64,000 bases of DNA from Chrysomallon squamiferum. Lineage: Eukaryota; Mollusca; Gastropoda; Neomphalida; Peltospiridae. The translations under genes were made by a program, and so were the position numbers. Where the stretch lies: the NCBI GenBank assembly GCA_012295275.1, contig CM022671.1:16831956-16895955 (forward strand), given 5' to 3'. Numbering within the stretch: position 1 is the stretch's first letter; the number at the start of each line of letters is the position of its first letter. Positions 36,697 through 50,238 of the stretch are shown one piece after another. The notes beneath the pieces were generated by a model. The model searched no databases, was not told the origin of the DNA, and saw nothing but the letters and a program-made list of their open reading frames with translations.

Positions 36697-38595
36697 GTAG
36701 GTAGTGTATTTTACTTTTTTAGGTTAGCAACAATGCCCAGTTTAAAAATGCGCCAAAACAATTAGTTTTTTTGCTCATCGAAGTCTTATTTATTTGGAAT
36801 ACGGTAAGGCATGAAAGGGAAATGTCAAAAAAAGAAAAAAAAAAAAAAAGAAAAACAAAAGCGCCTTCTAGACTTAACCAAGCCACTGTAAAAACAAACG
36901 TAGAAAAATTCTCTGATAGTAACTGAGAGGCTGTACGTTTTTAAGGTAAATAGGTACTAAGGTAGTATTACTGTTTCTGTAAATCGTTCCTTGGGCATTA
37001 TTTGATTAGGTTTTTGGAAACATTCATTTTATTTATTTCTTATATTTTTTATGTTAGCAAAACAACACAAAAATATAAAAATAAAAATAAATAAATAATA
37101 TAAAAGCTAAATAAATAAATAATGATATAAGGGTATTTTGAATCTTCATTTCATTTAAATGAAGCCAATACTTATTGATATAATTATATTATCAAAAATG
37201 TAATTCTTACTTATTAAATTAATTAAAATTATTATTTGATGTTAAAATAATGATAACCAAGATGTGTTTAAATGTATTGATAATTCCATAGCTAACTCTA
37301 ACAATAATAACAAAACAATATGGATTTTTCAAATCAGAAAAACATAGTGTTGATATTTAATATGGCAGTATGTTATGATAATAAAAATGAAAAATTAGTT
37401 TCAGGTTATAGATAACAAATACAATTTTGCTGTTAAAAATATTGTAATGATTCAGTGAGGTATTAATTTTTATTATTTCTTAACCAGTTTCCTCTAATGA
37501 TTTAGATTCCACAGTACAGTAAATTTAAAATATTGTGTTGGAGACAAAGAAAAAAGCATTATGTATAAAAATATACAATACCTAATGTTATTATGTTTAA
37601 GCCGCATGTATATTATTATTTAAAATCATATTCTGATGTTTATTAATTTTGTCAAAATACATATTTACATTGCTTATTAATAGAGGCAAAGCTTTTAATA
37701 ATTTCAGTAGTATTATAATATAAAAAAATGCAATACTCAAAATACTAAATATTTAAATAAAAATTGTTAAATAGAAGACCTTTTGCACTGACAGTTAGTC
37801 ATGGGAACTTCCAAATCTAAAATTGTGCAGAATATATATAGAGAGAAAAATACAGCTTCCTTTCCCTAAGAAAGTTGAGGTGAACCAGGAAAATATTTAA
37901 GTTAGGTACTGACTAGAGTTACTGATCTTTTGTGTACCGGTAATACTGAGAAGTGCAAGAGTATTATTCATCTACCAATCCCATCTTTACATCTGATACA
38001 TTTACAAATGACACCCACTGTTAAAATTACAGTTATTACAGCAGAACGAAAATGCTTGTTTCACATGTAAAAAGATTTGTAATTATTTATTCATTAAAAG
38101 CCAAAATGACTCAAATCAGTATCCATTAAACAAAAGACGTGTGGTCTGCCCAAAACTATATTTTAATTGTTTTTGTTCACTGTTTCTGAAACTCATCAAT
38201 AAAATACTAAAATAAAGATACTGAGATATCCTTGGTTGATCAATACAGTCTTCTCTGATGCACAGCGATCTATGGTAACAAGTTATTCAGTCCTAGTGTC
38301 TGAATTTAGGTTACCAGTCTTGCCTGGATATGGGCAAATAATAATTTTGTTTGTTTCTTAATTTTTACTTAGACACATACTGATTTTCTGTTGTTGAAAA
38401 CAGTGTTCTGATTTAATATTAACAAAAATCAAACACACACACACACACACACACAGACAGACACACGCACGCACACACACGCCTAGTATGTCCATCATCT
38501 CTCTATTCTTTCATATATATCTTTTTTACACACACACACTTTCTCTCTCTCTCTGTGTGTATGTATGTATGTATGTATGTATGTATGTATGTATG

Positions 38596-38654
<59 letters not shown>

Positions 38655-41090
38655 ATATATATAATGATTTTAGATCTGTTGAATCTAATTTTGCATAACT
38701 GTTCTGTAATAATTTATTCTTAAAGCATTTAATTGAAATCAAAAGGTCAGGTATCACTAACACTGTTAAACTGAGAACTGAAATGACAATCCTCTATTTT
38801 GTAATTTAATCAACTGACATTCTGTGTCCAAAATAAACCAACCTAAAATACACACTATTATATTCTCACTCCTTCGCTTCTATTTTTAATTTGGCTTTGA
38901 CACTGATGTTTCTCAACATTTGATATTAAAAGAAAATGTCTCACAGCCCAAATATATTCTTTCGGTTTGCTGTTTTTATTTATTTTTTTTATTTTCTTTC
39001 TTGTTACTACTATCATCATTATTATCTTCATTAGTATTATTAAATTATTACTAAGATTATCATTGTTATCATCATCATCATCATTATTAATGGGGCTTTT
39101 TTTTTTTTTTATCCAGCGAAACTGTTATTCTAAATTTGGATTTCTTTTTGACATTGATGGGGTCATTGTCAGAGGAAAACGCATTCTTCCATCTGCCAAG
39201 GAAGCATTTGCCGTTTTGACAGACAGATATGGCAAGTTCAGGGTTCCTTGTCTTTTTGTCACTAACGCAGGGAACACACTGAGACAAAACAAGGCTCTGC
39301 AGTTATCTGAATGGCTGGGCATTAAGGTGAGAACAGTTTGAATTTTTATTATTAGAAACTGATACTTTTTATTTATCGCGGATGCTAAATTAGGAAGGCA
39401 AAAGAAGTTTTGGTAAGTATTGATCCAAATGTGCTAGAAGTGACTACAAACAGATAATGACAGAGTATGAGTCAGATGCAGATGTTAGTTAACAAGAATA
39501 TGTAAGTAAAAAGTTGAGTTTTATAATAATCTCAAGTTCTATCAACAACATAGCAAGTAAAATCTCTACTTGAGATGGGAACAAAATTGATCATAAGCTG
39601 TTTTAAAAATAGGACTGTGGTGGAATGGTAAGATTAAATGAAATAATAATGAAGTTGCATACATGTGGATGTATGCAGTCTTCAAAAAAACAAAACAAAA
39701 AAAACCCACATCAAAGTTGACTGGTATTAGAAAAATGAAAGACACCTGAGACTGGTTATTAACAAAACTGACAAGAGACATTGCAAGTTGTTGAAACCAG
39801 TCTAGGACCATTTGATGATCAGTGGATACAACTAAATAATTACTGGAAGTTAATCAATATAATTAAAAACAAGTACCAGAACTATTAAAAGAAATTTACC
39901 TCCTGCAGATGAATATGTTTCTGTTTTCCTCTAACCTGTAAAACTTTGAATGCAGTTTTAAGTGTACCCTGCAGTGAAAAGACTGTACAAGAAATATTCT
40001 CTTAAATCATATGCATTCAATTCATGTTCATATGTGTGTGTATGTGTGTTTGTCCATATATTAATATATGCATTCAGTTCTGAAATACAGAAATAAAATT
40101 GTGTCTAAATATAACTTTTATACAGTGTTTTATATCATGCTATGATTACAGGTGATTGTAATTACAGTTAATAATAGATATTTTTTTTATGTTTTTAATG
40201 TCAAATGGCTGGCATAAGCAACTAACTAATTGATATTACATTTTGAAAAGAAATATAAAATTTTACTAAAATTCATCATTGTTTTTTACTTTAGTGCTAT
40301 AGATAATATCTGGTTAACACATAAATCGTTGGATAACTGGTAATCTTGAACATTAGGTCTGCCTCTTGTTAGCAGGTTTTACTCAGTATTTTTTAATGAT
40401 TATTTTCATTTTACTCTTAGTGCAGATATATATATAAAAAAAAAGGATGTAATGAATAAAAAAAAAATGATATCTCAGTATTAATCTTGATTAATTAGGG
40501 TTGACCTAAACTTGACGATTACTGGAAAATTAATTAACTTTCTGTCTGAAATTTTGAATCAGAAATTTATATATTTATATAATATCTCTTAAAAAAATGT
40601 TAATTCACTTAATAACTGAGATATTTAAATGTTTATTATTATCACAAATAGTTTGACTAACAGACCGTTTCTGATCTTTTAAGTTAAAAAAACAACAACA
40701 AATGACAAGGGACATTAATTTTCATCTGGGTCCAGCAAATGGCTTCTTCTTCTTCTTCTTCTTCTTCTTCTTCTTCATGTTTATGCTTACATTTGTTATT
40801 TTTAACTATCACAAGGTCTCTCAGGACCAGGTCGTAATGTCTCACAGTCCAGTGAAGATGTTCACTCAGTTCCATGACAAACATGTCCTTGTGTCCGGCC
40901 AGGGGCCAGTTGAGGAGATAGCCGAATGTCTTGGCTTCCAGCACGTCATCACAGTGGAACAACTGAGACAAGTGTACACCAACCTTGACATGGTTGATCA
41001 CACCCGCAGAATTTCAGCAGTAAGTTTCGCCACATCCTTTGTTCCTTCTCATTCAATTTTATTATATTTTCGTTTTTTTTTTTTTTTTTT

Positions 41091-41125
<35 letters not shown>

Positions 41126-41758
41126 CAAGGCTTGTTGACCTGAAAGTATTATTTGTGAAATTATATCGACTGATACAAAATCCTTGATTTTTATGATAAT
41201 AGGTTGTTTTGGGGAAAAGATTAAATTTTTTTATTTATTTTTTTTTTATTTTGGCTGTAATCCAGGTGATTCATAAAGGTGATAACTTTTTACATGGATA
41301 CACAGTTACTTTGTCCAGTTTTCTAACAATACTGTAATGTTGTGTACTAAACATGCAGTGAATACATTTTTGTAGGATGTTTATGTTATTCTAAACTTCC
41401 CTGTTCTAAATAAGAAAATACATACTGTAGCAAATTATACTATTTTTCTGGAAACACTATATACACTATAAAACATTATATACCGATTGCATTTTTATTT
41501 ACTCATTTTATAGTAAGACTGACTTTTTTTTACTAATTATTTATTTACGTAATTTAATTTTGATTTTTATTGTCTTTTAATAACAAATTATAGCAAATTA
41601 GTAATTTATAATTAATTTTGTTTCCGTTACACTTACAAAACACTGACTTAATCTGAATGTTTTTTTTTAACATGTTGTTGCTAATACTAATGGAATAATT
41701 TATAATTTGTTATTTAATGAAATTCTAATGAAAAGGAGATTAACCGAGAGTTCAATGT

Positions 41759-41811
<53 letters not shown>

Positions 41812-42313
41812 TTTTTATTATTTTTCTTTCTTTGCAGCCTTGTGCCTTTGAAAAGTACTTTCCAAGAATAGAGGGTAAGATTTCTGATTTCTATACTCTT
41901 TTTGAATGCAGTTATTTTCTCAGAATATATCTTGTTTCTAAACTCATAATGCTTATGAATAATTACTGATAGCTAAATGTAATTTTACAACAACATAAAT
42001 GTTGTAATATTTGTCACTACTGTGTATGCAGGTACACAGTTTATGCTAAACCATCAAATCTGGACCATGTTTCACGCTGTTAAATGTAGTTTTCAAGGTC
42101 ACCTGTACATCAAGTCAGATTATTTTGTTATTACTTGTCATGTTTTGAAGTAAACTTCAGTATTTTTTTTTTATTCACTGTCTTTGCAGTAATGTTTAAA
42201 AAATAATAATTGATAATTATGTTAGTAATAAATTTCTGTTATTGTGTTACTTCAGTTAGGTTTTTTTTTTTTTTTTTTTCTTGGAGCCATGTCAATTTAA
42301 AAAATCCTCTATA

Positions 42314-42356
<43 letters not shown>

Positions 42357-42870
42357 GATTTTTTTACTTTATATCTGAACTTCATACAAAAACTCTTCAT
42401 TAAAATTAAGAGAAAACTAATTCCAACAGATTTAAGATCATGTCAGTATTACAATGTCAGAGACTCCTGTAGTAAATAATTTGTTTAAATTAATCTGCTC
42501 TGCTGTTTCAGCTGTGATACTGTTTGGAGAACCGGTCAGATGGGAGACCAATCTGCAGCTGATAATAGATGTTCTGATGACAGACGGGAAGCCCTCTGCC
42601 CCTCCGAAACAAACTGTGTACCCACATCTACCTATCATAGCATGCAATATGGATCTCTTGTGGATGGCCGAAGCTCCCCTTCCAAGGTAAAAATGTTTTT
42701 AATTTCAACTGCATATGTGAGCTTAAATTAATATGCAAGTAACAGAAATGAACTGATAAGATGTGGAAAATAACTAAAAAGAAAAATGTATTTAAAGAGT
42801 TTTATTTAATAATATGTGTATGGTTAGTTTTGATTGTAATTAGGTATGCATATGTGAGTATGTGAGGGGA

Positions 42871-42934
<64 letters not shown>

Positions 42935-45900
42935 TGCATGTGTTTGATTTTGATGGATGTTTAATACATAGTTGTTGTTTTTTTTAACTCTTTTGCTAGT
43001 TGTTACATCCATGCAATAACATAATACTCAACATCAACCTTAGGTATGGCTGCTATGTGATTACATTTTTTATTATCTGTGTTAACTTACTCTTTCTGCT
43101 GTATTACATGTGGAAGAGGGCATCGTAACATTCTGCTATCAGTTGTTAGTGTTTAGTGTGGCAAAACTGTTATATATCTCCAGTCAGAATACAAATTGTT
43201 TGTTTTTAATGACAGTTCATTAGAAAAGGTTAGCACTGATGAAGAAGATGGTTGTCAATTTTCAATCAATATTTTTTCTATTTTGTTTTTTTCTTGACAT
43301 TAAAGTTAAAGGGGTTGATGGTATAAAGAGGTACATTAAGTTGAAGAGGATGATTATCAGTATGAAAAAAATACTTTAAAAAAAAAATAAATTTTAATGT
43401 CATGTTAAAGGGATTAAGCGAATAAAAAAAAATGTTGATTTCATTACTATTGTAATTTATTTGTACATAACCTTTACTGAAGTATGATTCCTGTATACTA
43501 GCATTTAGTACCTTATGTTTTTTTGTTGTTTTTTTTGTCTGTTTATTTTGTTTGTTTCTGAGGGATATTGATTTATTGTCATCATACACTATCTACCATG
43601 AACTTCAAAGCTCTGAAATCCATTTTACCACACAGAAAACACATTTTAATCACAACACCCAATTGATACAACCTCCTGTCTCTTAAAATGTATCATCAGT
43701 CATTAGCAACCATCATGATTATAAAGGTTTTTAGATCAGTTTTGTCATTATCTTTCTAGTAATGGACATTGAAATCATCTCATTATCAGTTTGCCGCAAA
43801 TGTGTCTTTGAAAGAAAGTTTTCTACATCACCGAAAGTGTCAAATTTATTCTTAAAGTATGTTTGAAGTGCATGTGTATTCAAATTTTTTAAATGATTTT
43901 AAAAATGGAGGATAGCAGTAAACATTTCTTCTGAATTTAAAATGTGCAAAGCCACAGTAATTTTGAGTTAAAAAATTAACAATATCGAGGAATACAGTTG
44001 CAAGCGGGTTAGTTAATAATCTTTACTGGTATATTTAGTGGGGTGTTTTCAGGTTTTCTTAGAATATAACTAAAATTTGTATCAGTCAAAGATCTCAGGA
44101 GTTATTCATCTGTACCATCTTTGTAAAGATGTGTGTGTGTGTGTCACTGGGTGGCTAGTTTTTGTATTGCTACTTAAACAAAGAGACAGAAGTACATTTC
44201 AACAGATGAATTTTAAAATATTCAAGAAGAGTTGGAGTGTAAACTGTTGTCAGGAGACAGTCATTTTTTTTTTCTTTCTACTTCCTGCATTGTCAGATGA
44301 TTTTTAGCTGTAGAGGATGTCAGCACAAAAATAATTAATTAGTTAGTGTCTTGAAAACCTCATGTATGCAGAACAATGTAAATATACTTAAATTTGTAAT
44401 TTAATTTGATAATTTGTTCTGTTGATAAAGAATGAAGATTTGTTTTAATTTCCATTTTATATAAACCATTATTATATTTTTGTTTTTGCTTCCTGTTTAT
44501 TTGGGGGTTTTTTTGTGTATATTTTTTTTATATATATTTTTTTTTTTATCTAAGAAAAGGGTTTATGGTTATTTTTTTATTCTGCCCCTAGGCATCTATT
44601 ATTTACATGAAAGTCAGAAAAACAAACAACAAAATACAGTAAAATTTATATAAATTTTAAAATATAAAACTTATTTCAATATGTATACATAGCTGTGCTT
44701 AATGAAACAGGATTTCTCTAACACTGAAAACAATCTGGACTTTACTAATTAATCTGTTTTTGTGTTATTTCATTTATTATTCATCTACCCACCCCCACAT
44801 GCATCCCTCACTCTTTCTCTCTCCATTCCATCACTGCTGGTCTTTTGCCAAACTGCAATACTTTGCACATGAACCTGGAATTTATTAAATCAAATTAAGA
44901 AACCTCACACCTATATATATATATCCATTTTAGAGTGGTTTCTGCTCTTCTGGAATATTCTAGAAAAATTATTATAATTTACTCCTAGTTTCCTCTAGAA
45001 GATACTGTAAGCAAAATAAACAACAAATATTTAATAGTTATTAATTGTGTATAGAGTAGCACATAAAAATAATTTTATTCTTTTAATTTTAATTTAATTT
45101 TATTATTTCATTAATAATATGCAACAGAGGAAACTTACCCCCGTTTTATGGCTACTTTTATCACATCTAAGCAAGACATCTTTTTAATGTTTTTTCCCAT
45201 AGACATAGCAACACATCAAAACCAGAATATTACATTGATAGTCATGTGAATTGCATCAATAGACATACCAAAGTGGGCTGAACTGAAAATCTTTAGATTT
45301 ATATTCTGTCTCTGGTTAGTTTTGCAATACGAAGGACTGGCCCAAATATGTACTCTGAGGAGAATTGATCTATTGATCTGTCGTGTCTCAGACCACACAC
45401 AAATCACTGAAATAAAATCAATGAAAATGTGACACACACTGAAGATTACTGATGACTGTTGGTTATTTAACTTGGTGTCTCACTCACTTGATGAAATGAT
45501 TTCTATCAATTAAATTTGATTTTTAGCATTTTTAAAATATGTCTAGCTATCTATCGATCTTACGATCTATCTATCTATAAATTTACAACATGAGATAAAA
45601 AAAAAATAATTTTAAAGAAGAAAAGAATGAAACAAACACAAGAAAAACACTGTTTAAAAATTAAAAAAAACTAAGAAAAAAGAATAAAACTAGTAAAAGG
45701 TATGAGGAAAAACAAATACACAAGCCTTTAAATTCCTCTCTATTATTATTATTTTTTTATTCATGTGTTTGTTCATGCATTAACTCTGTCACAATAATCC
45801 TCTATGAAAGGAAAACATTTCTTTTATAAGGCTGCTTTATATTACAAACATATTGCTAACATTTAAGCTTAATATTCCTAAGAATTGTTAAGGAATAGAA

Positions 45901-48900
45901 ATATTAACTGTATTTCCCAATAACTTCTTTTTCAGAGCAAACTATCATTTAATTTAAATATACGTAATAATATCTGAATAAGAAATAAAGATATTAGATT
46001 GATGTGTGTGCATATGCACATGTGCACACACACACACACACACACACAACACACATGACAAAGAATATATATAAATAAACCACAACAATTCACAATCTGC
46101 AAATTATTATTATCATTTTTAATCTTTTATATTAGTGTCTCACAATAATTAACTGGTTCTATAACCTGACTTAATCTATTGATAAATGTTAATTAGATGT
46201 TAACTGCATTGCAGATAAAATGTTAGTTAAAACGGAGGTCAGACAGAATATTAACAGACATTGTGAAATTCTTGTTGATAAGAATGTGGCAGTTTCTCAG
46301 ACTGACCCACACTCAGCTGTTTGGCCAAATATTGATCACTTCGCAGATCAGAAAGTACAAATCTGTTATCCTTTGATTATATTCAATACCATTCTCCTTA
46401 TTTTTCTCAACTGTGTACATAATCCAACATTATCAATAATAATCATTTTAATAAATCTTCTATTTTTAATAATTCTGTTTTAATAAAGATGTATGTCTGT
46501 ATGTGATAATAATAAACCAGAGTAGTAATATTTCATCATCCTTTTTTTCTTTCTTTTTTTTGGGCTAGAGATGGTAAATATATATATATATATAGGTCTC
46601 GTGTGGTTTTGACCTGAATACAGTCTATGTGACTGACAGGGAAATGTGTGTTTGTGTCTGTCTTTCTGGGTCACAAACAAAGTGTTTTTGGTGTGGTAAT
46701 AGCAAGACTTTCCAAAGCTTTTGTAACTGAGATGTATGTTTACTGTTAGTCACCGGTTTATTTTCTCTTTTTTTTTAAAACCTTTTTATATTTGTTTATT
46801 ATTATGTTTGAAAAAAAAAAAAAGAAAAAAGTTTGACATTTGTTATGATAAACAAAATATATATATATTGATTAAATGTAAATAAAAACACACCCCTTTT
46901 TTTGTATCTAAAGGTTATTTTTATGGATAAAATGATAATTTAAATACAATAAAAAAGAATATGTTGTTATAATAGTTAATATTTTAGTGTTAACAATAAC
47001 AGACACACACACATCCAGACACACACCATATATAAGGTGTGTCAGTGCCTTAGAATTTCTTAACAATAGACAAATTCTGATTTATGTAAACATGCATACT
47101 GGTGTGTGTGTGTTTATATAACACAGTCAGCAATGATGACAAAGGAATGTGTCTTGTTAATTTTAACAATATATTTACAAACTGTTTAAAAAAACAAAGA
47201 ACATATTTTGGAATTCAAATAATGTATATGTGTGAAGTTCAATGATCTCTTATCATTCCATTTATAGAAGTTTTATCTGCCGTTTTCCCTAAGAATATAC
47301 TGTCACGTTTTAAAAAGTTCTGAGAAAAGATAATTTATCTTAAAGTTCAGCTGTTCAAATTTTTATTGGAATGGTTAGTATATGCAACATGTAATATTCA
47401 GTGAACCTTTTTAATTTCTTTAATAATTTCTTGTATTAATGACAATAGTATGCAGTTCTGAAAATATTGTTTTTAAAATTTAAACACCTGCCTTTAAAGT
47501 GTAACTAAAATGAAGGTAATATAAATATGTAATTTGTAACAAATATGTTAATGATGAAAATATACAGTTTTTAGTAAACATTGTATTGTGAGATATATTG
47601 TATTATCCTCTGAAACTGAATATCTTTTAAGGAAACGTAGATATGAAATTGAATATCTTTTGAGGAAATGCAGATACTGGACATAATATACACGACATAA
47701 TTTCAGCAACAAGTTTAAAATATCATTTTTAATCCCTCTCAAAAAATATATTTAGCTGAAAATAATGTGCTCTATATGTAAATCTAATTTAATTTTATAT
47801 TTAATTTTAAATTTTTTTTTTTTTTTTATTTCAATGCAGGTAATATTAGACAGTATAATTTTAATAATGCAGCTAACATACACTGTATAATTTTAATAAC
47901 ATTAACAAAACTTTTTATGTAGCATTTTCCATCTGCAGTGTATTGTCTTACAATAGAAAATAATGTGCTGTCCAGTTAAAAAGAAATCTTATTTACTCTT
48001 TGATGTTTTAGATTCTCTACTGCAGATGATGAGAGATGTAATTAATGATGAAAGAATGTCTGTTATTTTAATAACGTGTTGTTGTTCAGCAAACAAGCCT
48101 TGTTTTAAAGTTTTCTTTAATAATATTTATTTGTACTATGATACAAATGAACAGTGGACTTTAGTTACTTTAATACTACTTTCAGTATATCATTTTCCAT
48201 AAGCATTATATTGTATTACAAATTAAAAAAAAAATGTTGTAACTATAAAAGAAAACTATTTAAAGTTTTACCTTTTAGATATTTTTTTTTTGTAGATGAT
48301 TATACAGGTGTATATGGTGTATACAGGTGTATATGGTGTATACAGGTATATATGGTAATGGATATTGGTAATTGTTAACATTAATTTTAATGTGTCATTA
48401 AGCATGTATTGCATTGGTGGAACTGGTAATAACGTGATGCTGAGAATCAAGCAGTCGTAGACTTGTAGTCTAGGTCTAAGAATCTCTGGAGCAGGTAGCT
48501 GCTGGTAGCTGGTGATTGTGGGTTAATTAATGTGAGGTATGCAGTGCAAGAAGAGTTTGTTGTTCTTGCAGTTAAAATTTCTGCAGATGTTTGTTGTTAA
48601 GAGTTTCAGGGAAAGATTGAAGGAAGCTACTACTAGTCTGAAAATTGATTTCTGCCTTGTTTTGTGCTTTTTTTTTTTTTTTAAAGATCTGATTTTTGTA
48701 AATAAACAGATTTTAATTTCTTTTTTTTTTTGTTTGTTTGTTTGTTTGTTTGTTTATTTATTTATTATTTGCCTGACATTTATTATTATTACTACTACAA
48801 CTCCTTCTACTACTGCTACTATCATCATCATCATAATTTATTAAAAAAAAAAAAAAAAAAAAAAAATGGTTTTATTATTTATCTTCTTCTTATTATTTTT

Positions 48901-50081
48901 ATTATTATTTTTTATTATTTTTTTTTATTTTGCTTACTGTGTTGAGTCATTATTACTATGCAGTATTTCAGGTGGTTGCTATTTTTTACAATATGAAGTG
49001 GTTATTGTCATGCTTGGTTAGTATCACAAACATTACCTTGTATTCTAATTTATCTACTTATAGACATACTTATATGTTCATAAATTCATTAATCTCAAAC
49101 AAAAAAAAATTGTTTGAATACTGAAATAAGTCTGGGCTGAATTTTATTAAGCTGACTTACTTGAAAATTAATAATGAAACTATTATTAGGAGATCATAAA
49201 TGTATAACACAAACACACCCACACACACATACACACTATACACACACAACACATATTCAAACACAAATACACACACACACATAAATATATACATACGTAC
49301 AAACATACAGACACAAATACATGGACATATAAACACTCGTATACACACACACACACACACACACACAGACACACACACATCAAGACAATAGTGGCTACAT
49401 ATGCTATAACAGATAATTATGGGATTGAAGGAAATTTTGGCCTGTGTTTGTACATGACAGATGAAAGATGTTGACTGAACCAGCACATTATTTTATTAAT
49501 TGTTATACTAATGTTCCTTTTATAAAAAATATCCAGTCTCCATTTTATCTGATTATTTTCAGTACACCCATCCAGTACAGTCAATGAAACTGTACATATT
49601 AAACAATTTATATTAAAAATATATCTAGAGTCGATAAAATCTCTATTAAAAATAATAATAATGGAAGCAGGGCTTATGGTTCTGTTGTGTGCTTACAATG
49701 GTCTGTAACTAAATAATTAAGTATTTACAACACACAAGCAGTGTTGTTAATGGGAGTGGTAAAACAGTGTTGGAAATGTATGTCACCAATGTCTCATCAG
49801 TGCATTTGGAATTGTTACATTATAATAACAAAATATAATCAATATAATCGTAGCATCATTGTTTTAATTCACTGTTTTAGCATATTTTGTATTTGAAGAC
49901 TGCTTGAGTTTATGTTTTAAGTTGCATAGAAAGAAAGAATGAGATATAAAAAGGAAATGCAATGTGAAACATGTGTTAATTACTGTTTTATATCACTTTG
50001 TTTCTTAATCCATTGAAATTATTTATAATATCTTCATTTGTGAGAAAAATTTAAGTTCAACATTAAGCATAAATATTTAAG

Positions 50082-50119
<38 letters not shown>

Positions 50120-50202
50120 ATTAACTACTAGTTTTATGATTGTATCTACTGATACTGTTATTACTAGAACTACTACTTCTACTACTGCTACTACTACTAC
50201 TG

Positions 50203-50238
<36 letters not shown>

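Noticed and set aside
46220-46483. Plus-strand ORF in HDHD5 intron 5 after an acceptor-like TTGCAG
   Set aside because: The first ~50 residues look somewhat protein-like, but the rest is hydrophobic AT-rich translation. There is no partner exon, and HDHD5 is complete without it.
49157-49486. ORFs rich in Cys/Val or Thr/His on both strands
   Set aside because: Translations of a long AC/TG-rich microsatellite region.
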